DNA of 64,000 nucleotides from the NCBI GenBank assembly GCA_026210745.1, contig CP110630.1, forward strand, positions 5,084,001 to 5,148,000, read 5' to 3'. The notes beneath the pieces are model-generated. The model did not search any database. It saw nothing but the letters and a program-made list of their open reading frames with translations, and was not told the DNA's origin. This stretch comes from Exobasidium rhododendri. Lineage: Eukaryota > Basidiomycota > Exobasidiomycetes > Exobasidiales > Exobasidiaceae. Made by a program: the position numbers and the translations under genes. Positions 21,401 through 32,100 of this stretch are shown in pieces. Within the stretch, counting starts at the first letter, position 1, and the number at the start of each line of letters is the position of its first letter.

Positions 21401-24400
21401 ACAAGTCGAGGGACGGATCTGTGAGGGACATTTGCCAAGACAGCTGAACATCACCCTGCACTGCTTCATTGGGAGGCAGGCGTGCCATAGCACGATGGGC
21501 TAGAGTGAGCGCATTCACACCTATTCGCACGTAGCCTTTGGACCCTTGCCCCTTCAATTGCACGACAAAGGGGGAGGGTCTCCTCTTCAGTGCTTGTTCG
21601 TACGGTCCAGCTTGCTGTTCGTTTTCCATTGGAACGGGGGAGCGTCCCGGAAGGTGAAGCCATTGAATAGCAGGAGGACGAGGAGCGCATCGCTGGCACC
21701 GCTCCTGTGACTCTGTCTCGATAGTCATCCAGGAAGAGAGTGTCGGGGGCAGTCGAATCCGTTCCGTCAGCCATGCAAGGGATCGAAAGGTGGTGGCCGC
21801 GTGGTGTTCGAGATCTACCTGATACCACGCCCCCTCAACATTGGGCCACAGCCTTCTAGCCGAGCCGAAGATCGACGAAGCAATTGTGACAACGGTGGCT
21901 GCATGCTCACACGGAGAAAGAGCAAAATTCTGCCGATCTCCCAGAGCCAGTTGGGCGGAGAAATGCGCTGGGAATGTCACTTTCAGCGCTGGCCAAGGCA
22001 GCCAACGCCCAGTCACGCTGAGCTCCACCTTCTCACTAAGCTCTTCCACGTCTGTGTTCTGATTCCTTGTCTTGGGCCGCTTTGGCTTCCACCCTCCAGG
22101 ACATTGAGCGATTCCAACTCGTTCCAACGGGAACGGTAGCTTCCTGATGTCGCTGGAGAAGACGAACATGTCCGCTTCCTTTCCCTTGAAGCGGTCTGGA
22201 TCGAGGAAGAAGTAGAGCCTGCCGACTCCCTTGCTCTCCTTTCGTGCAAAGAGCGATCCGTTTGCTGTTCCACAGTCGTCAAGTAGCTCATACGTCCCGC
22301 TGATGTCGACGTCCAGCTCTGCCTTTGCTGGCGTAGGCACCTGAATACTGAGTGTAGAGAATCGCTTTGTCCCTGCGAATTCGCCTTCGATGCCCATCTT
22401 GGCCTGCCACGTCGGTACCAATGCACCATGGTGTTTGAACTCGGTCGAGAATCGAGTCGACGAAGGAAGACAAATCTCCCACTGGCCACTCAGTAGGAAG
22501 ACATCCTTGCCATTCACGTCGACACTCATCCGAGCCACAGGTTGCAGCAGCATCTTTCTTAGTCGACTTCCTGCGACCTCACTGCTCTCTGCTTCTACGT
22601 ACAGTCTCCAGTGCGGTCTTTCAGCGTCTAACAAGAGCTCCAGCTTGACGCCATATCCACTGTAGCTTACCGACCATGTCCGCTGTCGGAGTATCTCATT
22701 GAAGCGGATCTCGACACCTTCACTGAGGATAGCGGACACGCGGTGCAGCCAAGCCTTGAGAAGAGTGTCTTCCGACTTGTGAACAGTCCGACTCATCTCC
22801 TTCAATTCTACCAAGCTAGGTCCCTGCAGCCATAGTCGCATAGGAAGGGCCTTCTTGAGCACCCGTGCAAATGAGATTGGATCTTTTCGTGGCCTGTCAT
22901 CGATGAATAGATTGTGCTTCGGCCTTCCTTTGCAGGCGGCACACGTCGTTTGCTGACAAGACGAGCATCGATGTACGATCTGTGACGTTGTCCCACTCCT
23001 TCCTTCGCAGGTACAACGCTGACTGCTTGCTACGGCGGCTTCGATCAAGTCCCTCATCGAGATTGGCTCGCACGACGTGATATCGTACAGCTCCTCCTTG
23101 GCATGGCCCACCATCTTTGTACCGATTTGGCCATCTTTTGTGTAGATCACTCTCCCGTCTTCCACTCTGTTAGCCGTCTCGTCACTCATCTTGACGTCTG
23201 CATTCTCCTTCCTGGCTTCGAAATCGGGGCGAGCGATGACCAAGGCAGAGAGAATGCAGGTGCCTACCACTGTGGAGCTCATCGCATTCCCTGCCAAATT
23301 TTGCAGCTGATCATTCGTCTCTCTGGTCAGCAACAGCTCATCGATGGGCAGACCTTGAAGGGAGAGCGCCTCTAATCCTACCATTGGTCCACCTCGACTT
23401 GTCAAGTAGGGCATCCCGCTCGGTGTCAGACACATACATATTCCAGGTCTGGCAGAGGCAATGTTCCGATCGACATTCTGACTCAACTCCCAAACTCGAC
23501 TCTTGTAGTGCGGATCGACTTCTTCCTTTGCAGCACGCATGATCGTCACATCGAGCAAGTCCAGCACCCTTTCTGGCTGCGGTTGAGCCCATTCGTTCCA
23601 AGCGTCGTGGGACAGATGGCACGTTCCACCTTCTTCCCAAGCAGTGAAAGGTCTATTCTTGCCCAGCGACTCTTCATCTCGGGCCCTCTCATGGCGTTGC
23701 TGACACTTGGACCAGTCGATCGTTGATCTGCCCTTCCCTAGTCCTTCTCCTAGTGCGAATTGAGTCCGAACTTTTTGGATACGTGGATCGTCCGGTGCTA
23801 GGAGGAAGTCTTCCAGCGAGGACGAAGCAGGTCGCGCTAGACTTCTGGTCAGCGCTTCCCAATTGCCTGCATACGAGTCCTTGCGATTGCGAGTGGCTAC
23901 AAGGTACCCACGTTGTCTTGTGTGCGGTATGTAGTAGTTCTTGGTGTCAAAGGTGTTAGACCAAGCGGCGTCGTAGTTGATATCACAGAAGGCATCACCT
24001 ACTCCTGGCCAAGGTGCTGATTTGACATTCTCCAGCAGAACTATGGCCGGCCGATGTCTCTTCACCCAGTTCAACATACCAAAGAACGTCCTACCACTTT
24101 CACCTCCATCGCCCATGCCCTTTTTGTTGCTGTTCAGGTTGGAGTAATCAACGCAAGACGTTCCAGCCACCAGTAAGTCAACGTTGCCAGGAACGTCGAC
24201 AAGAGCTCCATATGCTGTGTGCGCTTGATCACCTCCGAGTTCGCAAACATCTCGGAATAGAACGGGCGGGGCAAAATTACGTTCAATGTATGCCTGTTTG
24301 TACGGCTCAATTTCACAGGAGAAGACATGTTGGATCTCAATCTGGATACCATGCTGCTTCTTGATGGCTCGAGAGATCAGATTGAGTGCCAAGAGGGGCG

Positions 24401-25292
24401 ATTCAGTCCCACTGCACATCGTAGCAACTCGAAGTGGTCGACCTTGTAGCGTCATTGCGAGTTCCTTAATTCCAGGTGTCCTCTGAACAATGTCTGCAAA
24501 GATGTCTTCCAGGTTCGAGATAGGAGGATAGCCACCGCGAAGCTCCTTGGCTTTGGCTTCCTTCTCTATAAGAAGAGCTTGCTGCAGAGTGGGTACATTC
24601 TTGATTCTCTTGATCGCTGCACCCGCTCGGAACTTTGGCTCCCAGGCGCCCTTCTTCCCAGACGAACCCTTCTTCCTACTTACACCCACTACAGCGCCAT
24701 CTTCGCTTTCGTTTTCTACCTCCTCTTCAGTCCCATACTCCACATAGTCCACATCGTCCTCGGCCATTACTGCATCCGGAGGGGGGTCACGAATCGTAGG
24801 CTTCTTCGCCATTGCTCCACCAAAGAACATTGACAGCTTCGATTGGCGAGCTTCAGAAGCCGATGATCTGGGGCCAGATCTATCTACAGGTGAGCTCTGT
24901 ATCCTGTTCGGAGGGGTACCGATTTCAACGATTGGCTGTCTTACCCTGTCTATCTTGGCTACTACCCTTCGCGAAGACTGACTCGGAGCTTTTTCCAGCT
25001 TGACGTCGATCTCTACGATGGGATCCCTGCCAAAGTAGTGTCTCGCAGACGGAGACGACGCTTGCGTGGGCTTGCTCTCATTTCTTGTCTTCGCCCTCTT
25101 CCTTGCAGGTTCTTCATCGCTCTCAAGCTCCGCGCTGGCTGGACTTGTCGAGGCGCTGTCGAGAATATTAGAGTCGCTTTCCGCTAGACTGCTCGATCTT
25201 GTTTGACTGCTTGTTGTGCTTGTGCCAATCATCATATCAGATGCAAGCACAAAGTCCTCGTCGTCACTATCCGCTATAGTGATTCTGCGCAT
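18492..25292 (-). CDS. DNMT5: DNMT5-type ATP-dependent cytosine DNA methyltransferase
   Basis: Intronless, 2266 aa. N-terminal about 250 residues are charged and disordered, with a possible NLS (PARKRAKTR). The C5-methyltransferase domain (about 285-680) shows motif I VATMCSGTESP, motif IV LLVAGTSCVDYSNLN, motif VI LLENVK, motif VIII TRQRGYL and motif X NLAGNAMSSTVVG. A Cys-rich finger follows (CSSCQQTTCAACKG, near 775). An SNF2 ATPase fills the C-terminal half: Walker A LADAVGYGKT (about 1381), DEFH (about 1640), SGTPP, a RING-like Cys/His insert (CGHSGCNECVLREAYIGKC), and helicase motifs V-VI ending GRAVRFGQTKN (about 2200). DNMT5 enzymes maintain CpG methylation on hemimethylated DNA using ATP, as in Cryptococcus. 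I see no N-terminal chromodomain. Lies beside the putative element with the dioxygenase. Confidence 0.95.
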   Translation of the reverse strand: MRRITIADSDDEDFVLASDMMIGTSTTSSQTRSSSLAESDSNILDSASTSPASAELESDEEPARKRAKTRNESKPTQASSPSARHYFGRDPIVEIDVKLEKAPSQSSRRVVAKIDRVRQPIVEIGTPPNRIQSSPVDRSGPRSSASEARQSKLSMFFGGAMAKKPTIRDPPPDAVMAEDDVDYVEYGTEEEVENESEDGAVVGVSRKKGSSGKKGAWEPKFRAGAAIKRIKNVPTLQQALLIEKEAKAKELRGGYPPISNLEDIFADIVQRTPGIKELAMTLQGRPLRVATMCSGTESPLLALNLISRAIKKQHGIQIEIQHVFSCEIEPYKQAYIERNFAPPVLFRDVCELGGDQAHTAYGALVDVPGNVDLLVAGTSCVDYSNLNSNKKGMGDGGESGRTFFGMLNWVKRHRPAIVLLENVKSAPWPGVGDAFCDINYDAAWSNTFDTKNYYIPHTRQRGYLVATRNRKDSYAGNWEALTRSLARPASSSLEDFLLAPDDPRIQKVRTQFALGEGLGKGRSTIDWSKCQQRHERARDEESLGKNRPFTAWEEGGTCHLSHDAWNEWAQPQPERVLDLLDVTIMRAAKEEVDPHYKSRVWELSQNVDRNIASARPGICMCLTPSGMPYLTSRGGPMVGLEALSLQGLPIDELLLTRETNDQLQNLAGNAMSSTVVGTCILSALVIARPDFEARKENADVKMSDETANRVEDGRVIYTKDGQIGTKMVGHAKEELYDITSCEPISMRDLIEAAVASSQRCTCEGRSGTTSQIVHRCSSCQQTTCAACKGRPKHNLFIDDRPRKDPISFARVLKKALPMRLWLQGPSLVELKEMSRTVHKSEDTLLKAWLHRVSAILSEGVEIRFNEILRQRTWSVSYSGYGVKLELLLDAERPHWRLYVEAESSEVAGSRLRKMLLQPVARMSVDVNGKDVFLLSGQWEICLPSSTRFSTEFKHHGALVPTWQAKMGIEGEFAGTKRFSTLSIQVPTPAKAELDVDISGTYELLDDCGTANGSLFARKESKGVGRLYFFLDPDRFKGKEADMFVFSSDIRKLPFPLERVGIAQCPGGWKPKRPKTRNQNTDVEELSEKVELSVTGRWLPWPALKVTFPAHFSAQLALGDRQNFALSPCEHAATVVTIASSIFGSARRLWPNVEGAWYQVDLEHHAATTFRSLAWLTERIRLPPTLSSWMTIETESQERCQRCAPRPPAIQWLHLPGRSPVPMENEQQAGPYEQALKRRPSPFVVQLKGQGSKGYVRIGVNALTLAHRAMARLPPNEAVQGDVQLSWQMSLTDPSLDLFNLPRYRLSSNRDDAEADDPIMFRIPLRKEQKRSLHWMLSQESDIVPPFQEEEVAEGALNPLGWRVEGKAQRNVLVRGGVLADAVGYGKTAITLGLIASKTRQEAEKSAPIEKGRDEKQDLRFVTTKATLVIVPPHLCKQWEGEVKKFCGNSMKVVIIYSKANLNEVTIRDIRRADIVIMSVTVYKSDAYFEGLACLAAANPLPAKAGRYFDSSLQCCLRGLRNRMRELQVDGAEKVRESVKNKVDFDGSQFTTRKASRRLAGQAYQDAHGGKKKEGGAELQKEDEEEDVLKQAEVDLADLKGSSSVLPDIWGLQDKATHKDWEQVKALPMEAFRWQRVVIDEFHYIAETADRAFSAIKELQGDATWILSGTPPTADFADVQSIAAFLKVHLGIYDDEDSTKSSIRTKTAKSRTQAEQFRNFVGIQSADWHHRRQKLGQSFLDRFVRQNVAEIDEIPMEVIVKPIRMPAAERACYLELAHMIEALDLRHARRLFKTSQKTTSAAAAAGKKGQVNSGNDRDERLLKSLGESASPDEALSRQASHFILSEEEGNRLSNAIEACEYIVAERKEQKDDCFKQLERDLIMAKKQHFVVLLQRRFRDDANQALVTFARNVENGAWGDDDCKPLLIEMLNRLQCNKDGLSREKGRRLYPQFKQKKEDKEQDWLEEHLVRDMVHMLQRLRNEYWSRVRSLRYFQTVRDIQRARSSPAVDGIHRLNIICPSVKCSRKGVRLSLEEISIASTCGHSGCNECVLREAYIGKCCTANCHAMAKAASIVFASTLGHEKDRTTAYGIKLASVATIIKNVIPKKERILLFVQYDGLLKKVSEALQEYGIDFVRLKGNASVRSTQLSGFQEGNERVLLLNIADESAAGSNLTVANHVIFLSTLISEEEQSYHATMEQAKGRAVRFGQTKNVKIWRFLVRDTIDQATYERREAQKLEEIDEETEQLDLIDIRERMKKQEKAKPKKK

Positions 25293-25599
25293 CTCTCTGG
25301 CAGCTCCTGAGGAGGAAGGTAGAGAGGGAAATTTGGAGCTGCGAAATGCTTTTCCTCAAAGCTTAAGGAGAACTTCCGTTGTACCTTGTGTTGGATGAGA
25401 GCTCTTTTTAAAGTGTCATTTTAGACGTGGGGCGAGTATGTATAAGTCGCGACGCGACGGAGCACTGTCAAGAACATTTGCACAGTTGAGCCGTGGAAAG
25501 GCGAGAAGTGGGAAAATAGCCAAAGGGAGAGAGACGACCAGAATATCATCGCAACAGCGTATACCGAACACACCATTTCCAGGTTGATCGCGGACGACG
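25293..25599. promoter_or_regulatory. divergent promoter region, DNMT5 / NAA20
   Basis: About 307 bp shared by divergent start codons. Contains CTTTTTAAAG-like AT blocks near 25405-25415 and purine-rich leader toward NAA20. No other signal recognised. Confidence 0.45.
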
Positions 25600-26340
25600 A
25601 TGGCTCATTTGCGACCTTTTAAGGCCACAGATTTGTTTTCCTTCAACACTGTCAACCTCGATCACTGGACGGAAACATACTCGATCTCCTTCTATCTCTC
25701 CTATCTGACGGAATGGCCCGATCTAAGCTACACCCAGCTTTCTCCTTCAGGTCGAATCATGGGCTACGTCATTGGAAAGGCAGAAGGTCAAGATCCTGGA
25801 CCTGTGTCGAAATCAAGAAGGCAGATCAAAGAAAGGCATGGCCATGTTACTGCCATCACAGTAGCACCAGAATACCGTAGATTGGGAGTTGCAAAAGGTT
25901 TAATGAGTCTGTTAGAGAAGGCGAGCGCAGAAGTGTACCAGGTGAGTATGCTGGTTATTCCGACATGTAGGGAAAGGGAACATGGTCAGCTTAAAGAATG
26001 TCGTTGCTGCAATTCTTCAGGCCTACTTTGTGGATCTCTTTGTACGACCATCAAATCAAGTAGCTGTAGGTATGTATGAAGGTCTAGGGTACAGCGTGTA
26101 TCGAAAGGTGGCAGAATACTATCAGGGCGGTGGGAAAGGGGGTCAGGATGAAGATGGGTTTGGTGAGTGAAATACTTCTTAGGGAGAGCAAGTGTGCTTT
26201 CTCGTTCTTACTGCAATACTTCTGTGGATATTGTTGCGAATGTTATTGCAGACATGAGAAAGGCACTGCCGAGGGACACGAAGATGGAGACGGTCCGGGA
26301 TGGCAAGATTGGGCGTAATACAATAGTGCAGCCAGAGTGA
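25600..26340 (+). CDS. NAA20: NatB N-terminal acetyltransferase catalytic subunit
   Basis: Exons 25600-25941, 26021-26162, 26252-26340; joins in phase 0 and 1, donors GTGAGT. 190 aa, the family's usual size is about 165-195. Typical Naa20/Nat3 sequence: MAHLRPFKATDLFSFN, NLDHWTETYSISFYLSYL, RIMGYVIGKAEG, then the acetyl-CoA site HVTAITVAPEYRRLGVAKGL (R/Q-x-x-G-x-G/A region), YFVDLFVRPSNQVAVGMYE, LGYSVYRKV and DMRKALPRD. NatB acetylates nascent chains starting Met-Asp/Glu/Asn/Gln at the ribosome, together with Naa25. A small insertion (GQDPGPVSKSRRQIKE) precedes the HGHVTA strand. The C-terminal stop coincides with a possible GTGAGT donor, so a further small exon cannot be ruled out. Confidence 0.95.
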
Positions 26341-26929
26341 GTACATGGAGAGGTCCTTTAAAGAAGACGAGGAGAGGATGCCTGAGTACCCGACCCTCCT
26401 ACTTTTGCAGGTCCATTTACTTCGAGCCCGCGTCAAAGCCAAAGTAGGAAGCGCCCCCCCTTTTATAGAAGCCCAAACGTCGACCTTCCCTTTCACTATG
26501 TTCCTTACGTTTTCTGTAATCACAACTGTATTTTCAACTACTTTCATTGAGGTGCTCTCTCGTGTGACAGACTTCCAGCTACGGTGACGGCAAAAGTCAT
26601 GATCGCCTCCGATGTGGTGGAGCAATGGTCAGGATAAAAGAAGGGCTACTGGCACTTCTTCGCACGGACTTAATGGCGCAATCCCCGTCACTGAAGGCGC
26701 AACATGGAGCGATTAAGTGCCCGTACAGACACTAGCCTTTCAGAAAAGAAGACGAGGTGGTCTGCAGCATACACATCCGACTGATACGGTGCCAGACTCA
26801 GTAGTGTGGTGAGAGGAAGTCTGATGTCGTGTGAGAGTGGGAAAGAAGAAGAGGAATGAGCACCTCGGTGGATAGCCAAGTACCACCTCCACCATTGCTC
26901 CTCCAAGTGACCGACCCGATACATCAAAC
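26341..26929. other. intergenic, NAA20 3' end and carbonic anhydrase promoter
   Basis: About 590 bp. A C-run followed by TTTTATAG near 26454-26466 could be a TATA-like element, but it is far from the next ATG. I see no coding or RNA gene. Confidence 0.4.
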
Positions 26930-27613
26930 ATGTCTGCTACTCAATCATACGTCGAAGCCAACAAGGCATTCCAGACCTCCAGAGGTCCCGGCGAACAATT
27001 GCCGATGCCACCCAGTAAAAAGATTGCCATTGTCACCTGTATGGATGCTCGTATTATCCCTGCCGAAGCATTTGGTGTCAAGGAAGGTGAAGCACATGTG
27101 ATTCGAAATGCTGGCGGAAGGGCATCTGATGCTCTCCGTAGTTTGATCATATCTCAGCAATTACTAGGTACCCAAGAAATTGTATTAATACAGCACACCG
27201 ATTGTGGGATGCTCGTGAGTTGAGTTGGCATGGTCTCTTCTTTTGCGCCTGCCTTGATCCCTGCATTGAGATTGATTGATCTTCTCCTTCACCCGGTAGA
27301 CGTTCACTACGCCGCAGGCCAGAGAATTGGTCACCAAGAACCTTAACTTGTCGAGCGATGGAAAGGGGGCCACGACGCTCAATCAACTCGACTTTCTTGA
27401 TTTCCCCAAAGTAGAGAACAACGTTAAAGCAGATGTTGAATTCCTCAAGTCCAACGAACTCATCAAGGTGATTTAATCTTCTCGTTGCGATGAGGCAAGG
27501 TGACAAACTCATTGCTGATCACTGCTTCTCACGGTATCTTCGTTTGGCAGACTGAAAAGATTACTGGCTGGGTGTACGATGTCAAGACGGGCGCCCTTAG
27601 TCAAATTGCTTAG
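26930..27613 (+). CDS. beta-class carbonic anhydrase
   Basis: Exons 26930-27214, 27300-27467, 27551-27613, all phase 0; 171 aa. Zinc ligands are visible: Cys and Asp in CMDAR (near residue 37-41) and the His-x-x-Cys pair in LIQHTDCGML (near residue 91). The short length matches the small beta-CA group with CxDxR and HxxC rather than the about 220-residue yeast Nce103 type. Ends with TEKITGWVYDVKTGALSQI. Reaction: reversible hydration of CO2 to bicarbonate; supplies bicarbonate for carboxylases and CO2 sensing. No targeting peptide is evident, so cytosolic is likely. The second donor (GTGATT) is non-consensus. Confidence 0.93.
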
Positions 27614-27829
27614 ATCGGTCCTACGATCCCTTGGCTTTTTGTTTTGATGTACGAATGCTGATAGGATGATGGGAGAGAATGACGAAAATTGAATGCAATG
27701 ACAATGATGAAGACGATGATGACAGTGAAAGATGAGAAGGGCATGTGTTAGATTAAAAGTGACGTTGTAATGGTAGGTAGTGCTGATGGTGTGGGTGCAG
27801 TTGGTTGGTGGAAACATTGCCAGGTCGAT

Positions 27830-28681
27830 TCAATCCAAGAGCGAATTGAGAATGTCATCGTCGGTAATGCTCTGCGTATTCTTGCCGCGGTAATCGCGCC
27901 TGGAGAGGGTTTCGATGACTTTTGCTTGATCAAAGCCCTGCAATTGGCATAAGGTGAATTTTTTTGAATCTTCCTGAATTATCCCCGGGGCAACTCACCA
28001 TGTTGACAAATTTCTCAACGTCCTCCTTACGCAAGCCTGCTGCTATTACGGGATCTGCATGGCTTGTCAGTGTTTCTTTTTGCCGCTCGTTGAGACCTTT
28101 GGCGTAGCACTCCGTCCAGAATTTTGCGGTAGATTCGAAGCCGGCCAGATCCGCTTTGTAGTGAGCCGCAACTTCGGCGTCCTGCGGATCATTTGGCTCT
28201 GGTGAACACAGCAGTGATCGCAATGACACTAAGGTGGACCTGAGGGTGAGAACGGGTGACCAAGCCTTTGCTGTCAGGATGTCGAGGCAGATTGCACCCG
28301 ATGCGCTGGAAATGTTGGGATGATACACCTTTGTGATAAACTTCATTTTTAGTGGCTGGAATGGGTACCCCTCCACGACGTCAATGTCCTAAGGAAACAA
28401 GGAGGAGAATGATCTATAAGCTATTCCAAGGACATGATAATAGAACAAAACATGCACCCACCACTTTGAAAAGCCCACCTTGGTACGGCGAGCCTTCCGG
28501 ACCAGGAAAGGTGCCTATCAGGTGTCGGACATTGCCTAGGAAGGATCGGACGAGTTCAACTTTCGCTCTAAAGGGACAACGGATACATCAGCTCACCCTC
28601 TAGAATCTGAATAGTGAGACTGGAATCTTTGTCTTTTTGAATGTCGGTGATCTCCTTCTGGATGCGTCGCAGTGGGTTCAT
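27830..28681 (-). CDS. UBC1: E2 ubiquitin-conjugating enzyme with C-terminal UBA (Ubc1/UBE2K type)
   Basis: Exons 28681-28597, 28535-28462, 28388-27999, 27937-27830; 218 aa, against 215 in yeast Ubc1. Start [20 protein letters not shown]; then [37 protein letters not shown]; active-site Cys in [30 protein letters not shown]. The UBA domain, [20 protein letters not shown], is split by the last intron and ends LNSLLD. Exon 2's acceptor (CCTAG at 28536) was chosen because it restores the E2 alignment; an alternative acceptor would add about eight residues. Ubc1-type E2s extend Lys48 chains, for instance with APC/C and in ER-associated degradation. Divergent from SIN3. Confidence 0.95.
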
Positions 28682-29123
28682 GTTGGGAATCGGTGCACGT
28701 CGCTCTTCGTTATTCCACTAGACGGAGTGGAATAAGGTGGCAAGATGAGACTGGCTTTCCACCAAAGCTTCCGCTTCCCCTCCCCTCCCCCTTCCTCTCT
28801 GCCTCTCCTCCGCCCCTGCACCTCTCCACTTTGGCCTTGATCCATTTTGACGCACGTGAACGCGACACCCTCTCCTTGCTCGCTCGCCTCCGCGTTTCGC
28901 GAGAGGGAAGCAAAGTCGAGTTGCTTCTGGCTCAAGTCTGCTCTAATCTCTACATCCACTTCCTCGCGACACTTGAGCGAACACTCATCCTGACGGCGCT
29001 GTCTCCCTAGTCACGATAAGGCAAGGGCAGCTGCTGTGCTGCTCGAGAAAGAAGCTTGTAACACAGGAGAACGACTAAGCTAGAGATATTCAGCCTCTCA
29101 TCGAGCTCCTGTAATTTGCAACA
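28682..29123. promoter_or_regulatory. divergent promoter region, UBC1 / SIN3
   Basis: About 440 bp between start codons. A CT-rich stretch (about 28766-28830) and a CACGTG-like GCACGTGAA near 28852 are visible. No gene supported. Confidence 0.4.
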
Positions 29124-32100
29124 ATGGTGAGTGTAGCCAGATGAAACGAGTTCGCCCTCCCGACAATGTACAATATTGACACGCACCTTTTCTTTCACAA
29201 CATTCAGGCTACACTTAACGTCAAGGACGCCTTGTCCTACCTTGACCAGGTCAAGGTGCAATTTTCTGACCACCCTGACGTCTATAACCGCTTTTTAGAC
29301 ATAATGAAAGACGTGAGTGACGGCAAAAAGGGGTGTGGTGTCGATGCATGCGAGTGTTTTTTTCTCTTCTTAAAGCTGACTGTTCCTCATCGCCCAGTTC
29401 AAAAGCCAGTCCATCGATACACCCGGCGTAATTGAGCGTGTCTCGACACTCTTTCGAGGGCATCCGAGTCTGATTCAGGGATTCAACACCTTTCTTCCGC
29501 CCGGATATCGCATCGAATGCAGTCTAGACCCCAGTAAGAGCAACCTCATCACAGTCACAACACCAACAGGCACTACAACGCAGACACCAGATGGAGTAGG
29601 CATAGCAGGAGCAATCAGCAGACTGAGTGGAGCTGGATCGGCTGCCGTGGGGCCTAGAGGGAGTGGTATGATGAATACAACAGCGAGAGAGTCTGCTTCT
29701 AATACCAGCGATGGTGAGTTAAGCGAGTTTCTCTTGCTAATGAGAAGTGAGTGTGCTTGCTTACCAGTTGATATCACAGGACATACATCGGCTCCATCAT
29801 TGCCAGCTGGTTCCCTGGCTGGCCTTCATGGGCATAGGCCTCATTCTCCTTCGGCTCCTCTAGCCCCTGCAACCCCTGGCGCAACTGCAGGTGCAGGCGT
29901 CTTAAGCCATGGAGGAGGAGGAGGAGGTGGAGGAGCAGACGGTCCAATAGGTGATGGAAAGCGACCTCCTGTCGAATTCAATCACGCGATAAACTATGTC
30001 AACAAGATCAAACAACGCTTTAGCAGTGAGCCAGACACCTACAAGCAATTCCTCGAGATCTTGCAAACATACCAAAAGGAGCAAAAGCCAATCCATGATG
30101 TGAGTAGATGCACTGCACACCAGTGGGGAAGCATTCTTACTTACTGTCCCCCTCCTTTCAACGTTGTGTTCCTTTCCTTTGTGTTTCCTCCTCGCACTAG
30201 GTCTATGCACAAGTCACTTTGCTGTTTGATAATTCCAAGGACCTCCTTGACGAATTCAAGCAATTTCTACCTGACACCAGCAACGGACAGACTGGTAGTG
30301 GCTACTTTATGGGTATGCTAGGTCAAGTGACGTCCGGCATGAGCAACCCTTCTCTGCCTGCACCCAGCGCCGGACCGCCCATACCTATGAATGCACGCAT
30401 GGACGTGATGAACAACGACAAGAAGGTGGCCGGCATCCAGCAAGCAAGTGCCCCTAATCGCAAGAAGAGAAACGCAGGTGGCGCTGATGGAAGTCGAGTG
30501 GGCGCAAAAACAAAGAAGGCAAAGAGTCAACACACCAAGGATCGATCTCCCATGAGAGAAGTGAGTCCTGGATACGGACATCACACTCTACCAGTCGGCG
30601 GGCCAGGAATGATGCATGGGTACGGACCAGATGCAGGCTTGATGCCCTCGGAGGTTGCAATGATGCAGGCAGGTATGATGGGACCGGGTGGAATGCCCAT
30701 GGGACCAGGCGGGCCAATGATTGGACCGAGCCAAACTTCTCTAGCGACGGTCGATGAAGTTGCCTTTTTCGAGCGGGTGAAGAAGTTCATAGACGATCGA
30801 CCGACGTACATTGAATTTCTCAAATTGTTGAATTTGTTCACCCAAGACATCATTGACCTCCGAACGTTGGTCGATCGAGCCGCTCTCTTTATTGGTGGCA
30901 ATCGGGATCTTTTCACCACTTTCAAGAACTTGTGCGGATACGAGATGGGCAAGCAAGGCTGGCTAGACAATGAAGATCCCATCATTGAGAACGTTCCAGC
31001 GCTTCAACGAGATCGAGTGGAGTTGAGCGCGTGCAAATTGTACGGTGCCTCCTACAGGAAGCTTCCCAAGAGCGAGGTGAATCTGGCTTGCTCTGGCAGG
31101 GATCCAATGTGCTGGGAAGTGTTGAATGATGCGTGGGTCAGTCATCCGACCTTGGCGTCCGAGGGAGAAAGTTTCAACCCACACAAGAAGAACGTCTACG
31201 AAGACGCCTTGTACCGCAGTGAAGAGGAGAGACACGAGTACGACTACCACATTGAAGCCAATCTGCGCACGATTGCTTTGTTGGAACCTATTGCCGCAAG
31301 GATCAGTATGATGGACCCAGAGGAGAGGCAAGCATTCCGACTGAAGCCTGGTCTGGGCGGGCAGAGCAAGAGCATCTACCAGAGAGTGATCAAGAAGGTG
31401 TACGGACGAGAGCACGGCATTGAAGTGATTGGTGCACTACACGACAATCCCTGCAACGCCGTCCCCGTAGTCTTGGCCCGCCTGAAGCAAAAAGACGAAG
31501 AGTGGAAGAGATGTCAACGAGAGTGGAACAAGGTCTGGCGTGAGGTGGACGCTCGGAATTACTACAAATCACTCGACCATCAAGGGGTGAACTTCAAGAC
31601 GGCCGACAAGAAGGCGATCACTTCGAAGGCCTTGGTAGCAGAGATTGAGAGCAGAAGGATTCAACAGCTGCAAAGGAGACTGGCCATCGATGCAACACTG
31701 CCAAGGCCAAGAGTGAATCATCAACTGACGTACAAGATTGACGACTTGAACGTGCTCGTCGACGTGGTCAAGCTGGCGTTCAGCTTCTTGGATCGGGCGG
31801 CCTACAACAAGGCAGACTGTGATCGGATCGAAGCACTCCTAAGAGGATTTCTACCCAAGATGCTCGGCTTGAATGAAGAACATTTTGCAGAAATGGTGAA
31901 TGGGGATGTCCTGGTCGACGATGAAGAAGATGACGTAGAGGGAGACGATGGAGCGAGCGAAGCTGCCACCGATGATGAAGGCGGTCCTGAAAATGCGACA
32001 ACTTCCACTTCTGCGCAAAGGCGGGGCAAGAACAAAGCTGGTGACTTGCGGAGGAAGGTACTGAAGACACAGGTAGAGACATCTACGAAGCTGGCGACAA

